Under the pieces are notes generated by a model, which was not told where the DNA came from, made no database searches, and saw nothing but the letters and a program-made list of their open reading frames with translations. This document shows, piece by piece, positions 9,304 to 18,523 of a stretch of DNA of 64,000 bases. The DNA comes from Candidatus Eiseniibacteriota bacterium. GTDB lineage: Bacteria > Eisenbacteria > RBG-16-71-46 > CAIMUX01. The stretch spans positions 283,509 to 347,508 of the forward strand of contig JADJQY010000040.1 in assembly GCA_016712505.1 (NCBI GenBank), written 5' to 3'. Numbering within the stretch: position 1 is the first letter of the stretch; each line of letters begins with the position of its first letter. A program made the position numbers and the translations under genes.

Positions 9304-11181
9304 TCACTTCAGGCGGAAGGTGAGACCGCCGTACAGCGCGCTCCGGGTCACCGTCTCCGTCGGTAGATCGTCGACGAGCTCCGGTGGAACCTGGTTGCCC
9401 TCGTGCCAAGACGGCAGGAGCCGGATTCGCTGGTAGAGGTGCGTGCCGATGTTCAGGCTCGCCCGGTAGTCGGCAAACGCCAACGCGAGGCCGATCGTGT
9501 AGTCGACCGAGGTTCCGTCGTCCGCGTTCGCCACGGTGGTGCCGACCGTGAACGCGAGCTGGCGAAGGGCCGACACCTTGAGCTGGAGAACTGGGGCCGC
9601 CCGGTAGTCGTCCTGTGACTTCGTGATGAAGTGCTCCACCTCGCTCCCGTCGGCCGATCGCTTTGCCCTCGTGGAGTAGCGGACCGATCGCGCCGAGGTG
9701 ACGATCACGCCCGCCTCCAAGCCGAACAGCGGCCGCCCGACGTTCGCCAGGACGCGCCCTACTTGCTCCTCCTGCCCACCGGGACGACGGAGATCGACCC
9801 GCGAGAGATTTCCTTCGAACTCACCGGAGGAAGACGGCAGGTAGACCGATACCAAACGGCCGTTGATGTAGGGTCGCGCCTTCACTTCCCCAGTCAATGT
9901 CCAGAGTCGAACTACGCTGGGGGCGATCTGCTCGTAGTCCTCGATGATCTTCTTGGCTGCCGCGAGGGGTGCCACGCGTTGCTTAAGTGCGTCGACGGCC
10001 GCTTGTACCTCGGTGTTCCGGCCTACTCGTTCTGTCTGCTTGCTGCTGCTGTCACTGTCGGCCTTCCGGGTCTCTTCCAGAGACCCGATATCTCCGTTTG
10101 CCTTCTCGATCCTGTGCCTCAGACCTTCGACAATAGCCTGCGCGTTCCGCATCACAGCGCCGGTAGCGGCCGTATCTCCGCCAGCCGCTTGGTGTTCTGC
10201 TTCGGCATCCGTCACCGCCTGCTGCGCCTGCGGCAACCCAGCCTCGTCCGCCGTCTTCGAGGCCCGCTGAAAGCTGAGTGCCGAGTCACTCGCAGCGATT
10301 CGGCGCGTCGTGCGATCCAACCGCTCCTTGTCTTGCTTGTAGTCATCGAGGCGCTTCAACGCGCGCTGCAGCTCGTTTTCGAACGATGTCTGCTCGCTCC
10401 TGAAGGTGTTCCCCCAGCGGAGGAGAGCTCCGGCGTCCGGAATGCTGGCCAGGAAGCTGTCCGCCACCTGCTCGATCACCGCAGAGTCCTGGAGCGGCAG
10501 CGTGACACCGTTCGTGAGCGCGAGCAGACGATCGTACAGCCGCGCCGCAGCCACGATCGCGGCTGCGGCCGCGGATGCCTGACCAACTTGGCGGGTCAGT
10601 TCGCTGTTAGCAATCGTGAATCGTCCTGCGATCCCTGCGTCGCGCTTCCGCTCCGAAGCATCGCCCCGGGGCAGCGCGTCCTCCTCGTTCTCAGCCCTTG
10701 GTGCCTGCGTGGTCTGCTCGATTGCGCGCATCACCCCGGGTTGCAGCCGCGCCAATGCTGCGACCGGGTTCATGTCTGTGGTCTCGTGGATCGTGGTGGA
10801 GATGCGATGACGGAATCGGAAAGGATTCTCGTTCACCAGGCAGATCGTCAGCTGGTCGCCGCGACGCCCTTCGTCCCGGTCCAGCACGAGCCCGTTCGCG
10901 GCGTCGATGACCACCAGCGGACCGATACGTTGCGGGCGGAAGAACTCACGCGGGAGCGCGAAGGGATCGAGCCAGCGGCATTCACGCGCCGCCATGTGCG
11001 GCCGCTCTGCGCAGATTTCGCCAGTCGTCTTGACATCTCTCGTAGCTGCCGGTGCCTGCTGGCTGTCGGACGCCATGGATGGTCGCGGCGGGCCTGCCAG
11101 GAGCACGAGAATCAGAGTGGCGACGAACAGAATCTCTGGTCTCAGATGTCCTGATGTACCAGCGGGAATTCTGCAATGCAT
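9304..11181 (-). CDS. Exported protein with long central coiled coil, unknown function
   Basis: The protein has 625 residues. The ATG at 11181 is preceded by GGGAGGT with 6-base spacing and leads into a signal peptide (LFVATLILVLLAGPPRPSMA). Residues about 240-400 are rich in Glu, Lys, Gln and Ala with heptad-like spacing (LQRALKRLDDYKQDKERLD), indicating a long coiled coil. The last 200 residues alternate polar and hydrophobic positions and end in GGLTFRLK, which would suit an outer-membrane or periplasmic beta domain. I do not recognise the family. It sits between the nitrilase-like gene and the PEP-CTERM gene but has its own promoter at 11260-11287, so it need not belong to the BREX-like unit. 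Confidence 0.6.
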   Translation of the reverse strand: MHCRIPAGTSGHLRPEILFVATLILVLLAGPPRPSMASDSQQAPAATRDVKTTGEICAERPHMAARECRWLDPFALPREFFRPQRIGPLVVIDAANGLVLDRDEGRRGDQLTICLVNENPFRFRHRISTTIHETTDMNPVAALARLQPGVMRAIEQTTQAPRAENEEDALPRGDASERKRDAGIAGRFTIANSELTRQVGQASAAAAAIVAAARLYDRLLALTNGVTLPLQDSAVIEQVADSFLASIPDAGALLRWGNTFRSEQTSFENELQRALKRLDDYKQDKERLDRTTRRIAASDSALSFQRASKTADEAGLPQAQQAVTDAEAEHQAAGGDTAATGAVMRNAQAIVEGLRHRIEKANGDIGSLEETRKADSDSSSKQTERVGRNTEVQAAVDALKQRVAPLAAAKKIIEDYEQIAPSVVRLWTLTGEVKARPYINGRLVSVYLPSSSGEFEGNLSRVDLRRPGGQEEQVGRVLANVGRPLFGLEAGVIVTSARSVRYSTRAKRSADGSEVEHFITKSQDDYRAAPVLQLKVSALRQLAFTVGTTVANADDGTSVDYTIGLALAFADYRASLNIGTHLYQRIRLLPSWHEGNQVPPELVDDLPTETVTRSALYGGLTFRLK

Positions 11182-11259
11182 GCGCGACCTCCCAGGCTGA
11201 GAAGACTCCGGGACGCATTGCACCTCGACGCGAGTCGCGGCGTTCGGTTGGCGCGGACA

Positions 11260-11287
11260 AGTGTACCCGGTAGGCGGGTCCGGTCAA
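11260..11287 (-). promoter_or_regulatory. Sigma-70-type promoter of the exported coiled-coil gene
   Basis: On the minus strand: TTGACC (11287-11282), 16 bases, TACACT (11265-11260). Transcription would start near 11253, about 70 bases before the ATG at 11181. Just upstream, a 10-base sequence GCCCGCACGG occurs twice as a direct repeat (between about 11370 and 11400). Confidence 0.5.
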
Positions 11288-11403
11288 TGGCGAACTGTGC
11301 AACCAACGAACTTCTAACCTGCGGACGGACTGTCGTCGATGGTCCGGTCCGGCGTCGGAGTTGACCGTAAATCGCCCGCACGGGTGCAAGGGCGCCCGCA
11401 CGG

Positions 11404-13530
11404 TCAGAGTTTCATGCGCGGCGGCACCTGGACTTCAACGTACTCGCGGAGGACGAGGGTGGGTTTGGACTGGGTGCGGGGTGCGTCGGGGGCGGCGCTG
11501 GCGCGATCTGCGATGCGGCCGTCGACGGTGTACTCGGGGAAGGTTTTGACGTCGAGGGTGAGGATCAGGCCGAGGGATTCGCGATCGATCTCGAGTTCGC
11601 GCGTGAGGCCGGTGACGTCCTTCCACAGGCCGATGACGTTTCTCCGCGTGGCGTAGGCGGAAGTCCAGCGCCGGATCATGCCGACGGATGTGAGCGTGAG
11701 CACGGAAGATCCGGGATCCTCGGACAGCACCGAGGCATGCTTGGAAGCCCAGCGGTCGCGGTACTGCGGACCGTCGAGCAGGAGCGCGACGACCAGGGTG
11801 GGGCCGAGAGCCCGGACGACGTCCCCGACGGGATCCTGGCGTGCCAGGTCCTCGCAGATGAGCGGGCAGACGGTGACGAGCTGGTTCAACTGCGCGAGGA
11901 ACAGCTTTCGCGGCGGGATGTCGATCGCTTCGAACCACTCGTGGTCGGTGGCCAGGCTGGCACTCAGGCCGTACTGGCGAATCTGGGCGGGGTCGAGTTT
12001 CCACCGGTGGTGCTTGCTCTGATAGTGGAAAGCGTAGGGCTGCTCCGAAGGGCTGGGGCGGCCGATCACCAGGAAATTGCTGCCGAATGCTCCGTGGACT
12101 CTCCTTCCTTCGTGCTCCCCTGGGGCAACGACGGGATTGCGGCAGCCGACGACGAAGAACGGGGCGGGAGAGCCTTCTCGCGCGACTCCACTCTGAGGAT
12201 CGCGCTCGGGGCGGCCAAACCTCTGGATGGCGGCGCAGAGCGTGGCGAGGTCGTCGGTCCGCGAGGAGGCGGAGAGCGATCCCTCGGGCATCACGACCAA
12301 ATCGATGGGACTGCCCTCCTCGCGGATCGTGTCGAAGACGAGGTCGAGATGCTCGGACAGCGTGGTGTGGAGCCGCGCGGACCGATCCGGGGGCAAGAAC
12401 TCGAAGTAGCTATGTAAGCCGTGGGAGCCGTCGAGGGGCGGAAACGGCGAGGGTCGAAAGTCCTGTCGCGTGATGTATCGGGGCCAGGGCAGAAGCAACA
12501 CCCGGAGGTCCGACGGAGCAGCCGGAAAGCTCCGCGACGTGGGGAGCCACTGGATGTCGATCGGGGATCGCACGAACGCCAGATGGTGGGACAGAGAGCG
12601 TAGCGAGAGCCCGACCTGAGGCGTGTGCGACTTGGGGAGTACCCGTGCACGACGTGGCGAGATCGTGGAGAGGGTCATCCAGAAGGAAGAGGCAAGGCCC
12701 TCCTCTCCGGCGACTCTGGGGGCCGGTTTCGGAAACTGGGGCGCCCAGGCGAGAGCTCGATCTTCCGGCGTCGGGCTGAGCGCTTTCGCGAACACCTGAT
12801 TGAGCACCGAATCGGTCAGGGGCGTCGAGAAGACCTCGTCCGCGACCGCATGGAGAAAGACCAGTGACCGAAGATACTTGCCCGACGGATCATCTGCGAC
12901 CGCGGTCGCCTCTTGCGGTTCGTGGTCTTCGGTGATCCCGGCGTGGAACACGTCCCACTCGTCGCAGACCTCGTTCGGCACCTTGGACTCAAGCGTGCCG
13001 GTGAATTCTTCGGGCTTGAGGGGAGCCGCGATCAGCTCGAGTTGCTCGCGCCAGACCTTGGCGACTTCCAGCACATGGGTGTGAAACTCGTGAGTCAGGC
13101 CGTACGGGGGCCAGGCATCGACCTCCGTCCTCGGGGAGACCAGATTGAGATACGCCTCGCTCGACTCGAGGACGCAACTGGTGAGCGCAAAGAGGTCGGG
13201 TGGCCAGAGGAGAAACTCGCTCTTCAAGGTCGACTTGTCGCAGCCGGGCTTCAACCCTCGCGCGATGTTGACGACGTTGAACGGAACGCGCTGCGCCGTT
13301 TCCGGCGCGGAGTGAGTGGAGATCGATGACTTGGTCCGCGTCTTGGCCTTGGGCGCGGCTTGCTGATTGGCGCGCGCTGCGCGTTGCTGCTCGGCGCTCG
13401 ACGCGCGTTGCCCCTTGGCCCGAGCGTCGAGCTTAGCGGAGCTGCTTCCCCGCCGAGGACTGCGAACGTTTGGTGGTTCGGGCGCGGGGGCTTGCTTTGA
13501 TCGCGGGCGGTTCTTCTGCTGCCTGGCCAT
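11404..13530 (-). CDS. Nitrilase-superfamily (carbon-nitrogen hydrolase) protein with long N-terminal extension
   Basis: The protein has 708 residues. The C-terminal 320 residues look like a carbon-nitrogen hydrolase. The expected Glu-Lys-Cys triad is present: E416 in LVVMPEGSLS, K506 in YQSKHHRWK (K511 is an alternative), and C559 in CPLICEDLARQDPV. These enzymes cleave nitriles or amides, or act as glutaminase/amidase modules. The first 80 residues are a Lys/Ala/Arg-rich low-complexity tail; residues 80-390 are an unknown domain. The ATG at 13530 overlaps the upstream gene by 98 bases, so the true start may be later. Nitrilase domains are known in phage defence as partners of some reverse transcriptases (DRT type 1). 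Here it lies between pglW and pglX, so a defence role is plausible but unproven. Confidence 0.65.
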   Translation of the reverse strand: MARQQKNRPRSKQAPAPEPPNVRSPRRGSSSAKLDARAKGQRASSAEQQRAARANQQAAPKAKTRTKSSISTHSAPETAQRVPFNVVNIARGLKPGCDKSTLKSEFLLWPPDLFALTSCVLESSEAYLNLVSPRTEVDAWPPYGLTHEFHTHVLEVAKVWREQLELIAAPLKPEEFTGTLESKVPNEVCDEWDVFHAGITEDHEPQEATAVADDPSGKYLRSLVFLHAVADEVFSTPLTDSVLNQVFAKALSPTPEDRALAWAPQFPKPAPRVAGEEGLASSFWMTLSTISPRRARVLPKSHTPQVGLSLRSLSHHLAFVRSPIDIQWLPTSRSFPAAPSDLRVLLLPWPRYITRQDFRPSPFPPLDGSHGLHSYFEFLPPDRSARLHTTLSEHLDLVFDTIREEGSPIDLVVMPEGSLSASSRTDDLATLCAAIQRFGRPERDPQSGVAREGSPAPFFVVGCRNPVVAPGEHEGRRVHGAFGSNFLVIGRPSPSEQPYAFHYQSKHHRWKLDPAQIRQYGLSASLATDHEWFEAIDIPPRKLFLAQLNQLVTVCPLICEDLARQDPVGDVVRALGPTLVVALLLDGPQYRDRWASKHASVLSEDPGSSVLTLTSVGMIRRWTSAYATRRNVIGLWKDVTGLTRELEIDRESLGLILTLDVKTFPEYTVDGRIADRASAAPDAPRTQSKPTLVLREYVEVQVPPRMKL

Positions 13531-13957
13531 AGATCACACTCCGTATGCGGTCATAGAGTTTGCGATCGTCTTCCAGGTCAGGAGATTCGAACAGTCGACG
13601 TGCGAGGACACCACCCAGGGCCATGGCGAGAGCCTGGAAGGCGAGGCGACGAGAGGGATCGTCGTCGGTCTTCCAGCTCATGACCTTGTCGAAGAGGTCC
13701 GAACGGGTGGCTGCGGACAGGCCTTCGAATGCGCGAAGGACCTCGGCCAGTCTCGATTCGTCGGAGTTGAGGCGCGAGAGGAACTGCTCGACTCGTTGAT
13801 GCCCATTCTGGGGATCCCGGGCTAGGGCTTCGGCCTGGATGATGACGACATCCTCCAGCACATCGGACGCGAGCACCACAACCCTCCTGCTCTGCTGTTG
13901 CGACCTGGGGCGGCGCGGGTCGCCGAGGCGACGCGGCTCGTTCTTAGGTTGCGGCAT
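13433..13957 (-). CDS. Small helical protein overlapping the nitrilase-like gene
   Basis: The protein has 174 residues from the ATG at 13957. It is predicted mostly helical and charged (SRLAEVLRAFEGLSAATRSD), with basic tails at both ends. I do not recognise the family. Its 3' end overlaps the nitrilase-like frame by 98 bases in another frame, which implies translational coupling and suggests a functional pair. The longer open frame to 14254 runs through poor codon context and is not used here. It lies 366 bp downstream of the end of pglW. Confidence 0.5.
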   Translation of the reverse strand: MPQPKNEPRRLGDPRRPRSQQQSRRVVVLASDVLEDVVIIQAEALARDPQNGHQRVEQFLSRLNSDESRLAEVLRAFEGLSAATRSDLFDKVMSWKTDDDPSRRLAFQALAMALGGVLARRLFESPDLEDDRKLYDRIRSVIYGQAAEEPPAIKASPRARTTKRSQSSAGKQLR

Positions 13958-14323
13958 AGTAGGTTTCCGCCTCCCTGCGGTCAATCGAAACGGCCCCGGA
14001 GGTGACTTGCGATGGCACCCTCTCCTTTCGACCCGTGCCCGCGGCTCCTGAACCCTCAACCGAACTCCGTTCCCTGTTCCCCGTTCCTCATTATGCGCAC
14101 CGACACGTCCGGTTCCCGGAGTTTCGCAGGCCCAGGGTGAGAATCTACCGGGCGGATCGGCGGGATCGCGTTCGAGAGCGAAGCGCGTCGCGAGGAGAGC
14201 GAAAGGTATGCCAATGGTTACGGGCAGATGAAGAATGGAGAAGATCTTCGACATCTCGGAACTGCTCCCCCGCCGGCGTGCCTGGTGGGCAGAGATTGCA
14301 GCGTTGCCGCGAGGTCCGCGGGA
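13958..14323. other. Intergenic stretch between pglW and the small helical gene
   Basis: No gene is supported. The minus strand has a short run of imperfect GGGAAC repeats around 14070-14090. The region is the likely site of a separate promoter for the small-protein/nitrilase pair, but I see no clear -35/-10 pair. Confidence 0.4.
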
Positions 14324-17300
14324 CTACACCTCCGTGCGCGCTGGCTCGCCCCAGCCGGACGGGATCCAGGCCCACTGCGAGGGGGCGAGGACGGGGAGGG
14401 CCTGGCCGTCGATCTGGGGGAGCTGGGTTTGCTGGGTGGAGGCGAGGAGGAGCCAGAAGCCCTGGAGGTTGGGCTCGGTGGTGCGACGGCCGATGCGGTC
14501 GCGGATTTCTTCAAGGACGGGGAGCTGGTTGTAGCGCGCGAGGAGGCCGGGGAAGGTCGCGAGCACGGTCTGGTTCTGACCCTCTGCGACGAGTCGGGAG
14601 GTGAACGACGGGACGGACCACTTGGCGAGGGTGAGGAGCTTCGACCAGTCGGGTCCGTTTGGGCCGAGCTGGTCGGTGGTGCGGACGATGGCCCAGTCGA
14701 TGCGGCGCGAGACGGCCTGGGCGCGCAGTTCCTCGATGAACAGGCGGTCGAGGTCGATCGCCTGCGGTTGGTGAAGCTCGACGAGCGCGCGGTGGACGAG
14801 GGCATGGCGCTGGGGCGTGGTGAGGAGGACCAGGAAGGCGCCGTCGCGGCGCGCGCGCGCGAGGCGCTGGTCGAGTTCCTGGATCGAATGCGCCTCGGCC
14901 GCGACGGGGGACGGAGCGGGGCCTCCGCCGTCGGTCCAGCTGGTGAGCGAGGCGGTGGTGCGGCGCGCACTCTGGTAGCTGCCCTGGCCGCCGAGTGCGG
15001 CGGGGTTCCAGGCGAGGTCGAGGCCGAGTTCGGCGACCAGCGCATCGAGCTGGGGTCTTCTGGGTAGCGGCCTCGCCTCGGGGTAGCGCGAGTGGACGCG
15101 GCGGAGCAGATCGTCCTCGCTCAAGTCCCCGCCGACGTAGAAGGCGCCTTGTGCGAGGCGAAGCGCGCGAGCGGGTTCCATTCCCCGGGGATACATCTCC
15201 TGCCGGCTGGAGAGGGCTGCGCCCTGGGAAACGGCGACGGCGAGGCGCAGCAGCCGGGCATCGTGCAGCGTGGCGATGCCGGCGGGTGCGGGAATGGCGC
15301 GCAGGAGCGCCAGACTACGCGCGGGAGACGGAAGAGGATCTTCCTTCGCGAGCTGATCGGCGCGTTCGCCGAGCTTCAGTGCGTACCTGGCGAGTTCCTG
15401 ACTGGCGGCAATCACGATCCGGCCCTGGTGTCGGTACTGCCAGTAGCGAGGTCCGACCGAATCGCCCTCGGTCTCCACCGCGGCGCGCAGGACTGCCCGG
15501 GCATGACGGTTGCGCGCTGGCTCGACCTGGACGGAGCCGCACACCATGAGGAGCGCGGCCGTGAGCTCGCCCTGCTCGGCGAGGCCACCATTCGCCTCGA
15601 CCAATCCGTGCACCTTTCGCCGCAGCTCGGTCACGGAGGGGAGGTCGCGCCATCGATTCCGGGCGCGAGAGAGTTCCTGATTCACCACCGCCGGCTGTGT
15701 TCCGAGGACCGCGGCGGCAGCAGCCTGGCTCGGCCACTCGTCGACATCGAGGCCGAGGGCCGCACGGAGGATTCCGGTCGACCTGGCACTCCGCGGACCG
15801 GGAGTTGGGAGGATCTCCCGCAGCAGGTGATCCACGCTGAGGTGGACGGGAGTCTCGGGGGTCTCGCCGGAAGACGATGTTTCGTCGGGATCGGGCAGGT
15901 TTGGCGCCGCGACCTCGGCATCGGGGAAGCGACGCCGAAGCTCGTGCGTCCAGACGCGGATCTCCCGTCGGGTCTGATTGCCGACTCCCCGCTGCTGGAA
16001 CACCTTGATCAACGGGGTCCGGAGGAGATCCTGCACCGTGATGATGGCCAGGCGTTGCAGCGCATTCTGGGCGCGCGCGCTGAGCGGCAGCTCCACGCAC
16101 TGGGTCGCCAGGTTCGCACTCTCGATCGCGGCCGCTCGGGTCTCATTCAGATCGTGCTGTTCGGCTCTCGACTCTGCCGCGTCCTCGAAGAGCTCCACCC
16201 AGGCGCGCCCCATCGCCTCGGCACTGTCGAAGCGCTCGCGCGGATCCCGCCTGAGCGCCCGGAGGAAGAAGTCCGTGAGACCCTCCCGCACGCTGGGATC
16301 GAAGGCTGACGATTCGATCGTCGCCTCGCAGTCGAGCACGGCGGGATCGCTCTTGCCGTCCCCCCATCTGGGAAGAACTCCGGTGGCCATCTGATAGAGC
16401 AAGACTGCCGCGGACCAACGTTCGGCGGCGATATCCCAGCGCGGCGGCTTGCGCAGTTTGAGGAACGGCTCGAGGTACCCCTCCGTCCCGGCTCGGATGT
16501 CATCGATTCGCGCGCGCGAGAGCGAGAAGTCGAAGAGGACGAGATGGAGGTCGCCGGACTGCCCCTGCCGCGCCAAACCGACGTTGTCGGGCTTCAGGTC
16601 GCGGTGCGGGATCCCCTCCGCCTCGAGATAGGCCAGAGCGTCCAGGAGATCGCGGCCGAACCGCTCGAGGAAATCGAGTGCCAGCTGTCCATCGTCACGC
16701 AGGCGGGAGGAGAGCGATCCTTCCCCGGCGCGCCCGGTGCGGAGAGCAACGTGTCCCTCGATCTCCAGCGTCTCCAGGTAGGGCACGATTCTGGGGTGAC
16801 GGAGCTTGGCCAGCACCTCCCCCTCGGCTCGCAGTCGGTCGTTGTGCTCGGCATTCATCGCCACCTTGAGCACCGAGACCTCGTTGTCCCGCTCCACCTC
16901 GAGGGCGAGAGCGGTGGACCCGGTCCCGAGCCGGCGCTTGACCCGGAATCCATGGGCGATCATGTCCCCAGGTTTCGCACTCAGGGGGTGAACGTGAAGC
17001 GAGTCGGCCGGACGGCTCAGCTCGGCTTCGAACTGATCGAGCCCGAGAAGAAACTCGTCCACCGAATCGAGGCGATCCTGGACCGCGGGTCGGGTAGCCG
17101 CCAGGACCAGATCGCGGAGAAGATTCGAGACGCCGTCCTGCACCTGGGCCAGGTCCAGCCCGCGATCGCGAGTCACCCGTTCCCACAGCTCGAACGCGGT
17201 GGTGGCCGGAGGTTCGCCGGAGAACAGGTGGTAGGCGACGGCGCCAACAGAGAAGACGTCGAGGTGCTCTCCGGTGGACTCGGCATTCCGGCCTGACTCC

Positions 17301-18512
17301 GGCGCGCGGTAGAGGCTGGCCGTGTCCTCCATCAACTCATCGATGTGCTGTGTGGGGGAGACCGCGCCCTCGGTCGAGACGGAACTGCCGATGCCGCGGG
17401 TTCCCACCTGCCAGTTGAACACCTGCACGTGGACCGGCTCGGCCGAGGGATCGAGGAGGAGGACGTTCTCGGGACAGAGCGCGATGCACCACGCGCTTCC
17501 GATGGGCAAAGCGCATCGCCTCTGCGATCTGCCGCAGCAGATCGATCCGCTGGGAGACGTTGAGCAGCCCCCCCCGATCCTTGAGATACTGATCCAACCG
17601 GACTTCAGTGTCTTGCCGCTCGAAGACCAGCGACGGACCCAGCTCGCTCTCGGTGAACGCCTCCGCACGTAGAATTCCGCGGTGGCGCACCCCCTCGAGG
17701 ATGCGAAACTCCCGCTCCGCCGCCCGCTGTACCGTGTCCCGCTCACGGGCCCCGAGTGCGCGGTTGCGGAGGTAGATCCGGACGCGACGCTTGGCCCGGG
17801 GCATCGCGATGTGGGACGCGCTGTAGTCTTGATAGGCTCCGGTCGGACTCTCGAAGAGCAGGTCATCGAGGGAGTAGTCACCTACGGTTCGCCGCCGGCG
17901 GGACTGGCTGATCCCGAGCTGCCGCATGATCTCGGTCACCTTGCGCGCCACTCCCGGAGTGATCTCGACCTCGGGCCGCAGTGCGAGCGATCCGATCTGC
18001 CCGGTCGTGAGGGCCTGGAGGATACCGGCCGCCTCGCCATTCGCTTCGATGCCGTCACGGAGACAGATCCGCTGCGCCGGAGCGCCTTCGAGGCGAAAGT
18101 CGAGCTCCGGGTGGGAGAGAAAGACCAGCGCCTCCATGAAGGGGAGCTTCACTCCCCCGGCGGCGCGCTGGCGCCGGAGCATGTTTTTCAGCCGCTTGGC
18201 CTTTCGATTCGCCAGGGCGAGCGGGTTGTCGTAGACCCGCGTGCGGCCGTCACGCTCCAGGATCCAGTTCTGCAGATCACCGGTCAGCGTCCCCGGCCAG
18301 CTCTTGATCTCGATGAGGAAGAACCCTGCCGGCCCAAGGACCAGGAGATCGACCTCGTTCATGCTCCCATCGTCGGCCGGGAACTCGAAGTTGCTCCAGG
18401 CGCGCCAGGGTTCGCCATCCGGAAGCCCCGCCCGCACGAACTCCAGCGCATCCCGCTCCCAGTCGTAGGTGCTGGGGGTGATGGTCTGCCAAAAGGGTTC
18501 ATTCATCGACAT
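14324..18512 (-). CDS. pglW: BREX-2 NERD/Ser-Thr kinase protein PglW, one frameshift
   Basis: The gene encodes about 1395 residues once one frameshift near 17468-17477 is corrected. The N-terminus (ATG 18512, MSMNEPFWQT) carries a NERD nuclease-related domain (EVDLLVLGPAGFFLIEIKSW). A first kinase-like domain follows whose catalytic loop reads VVHRAL, lacking the catalytic Asp, so it is probably a pseudokinase. A second kinase has an intact HRDLKPDN (about residue 636) and LFDFSLSRA in place of DFG. Then comes an RNA-polymerase-alpha-CTD-like helix-hairpin-helix (LQRLAIITVQDLL) and a long C-terminal part. This order matches PglW of BREX-2, a kinase needed for phage growth limitation. The two frames cover N- and C-terminal parts without loss, so sequencing error or a very recent mutation is likely. 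It begins 12 bp after the regulator gene. Confidence 0.9.
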
Positions 18513-18523
18513 AGGGGACCAGT

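Noticed and set aside
14228..17296. Several 250-400 residue plus-strand frames opposite pglW
   Set aside because: All are complements of conserved PglW sequence with no domains of their own.
4109..18512. A complete BREX-2 system
   Set aside because: Only PglX and PglW are present; no alkaline-phosphatase-like PglZ, no PglY/BrxD ATPase and no BREX helicase can be read anywhere in the window.
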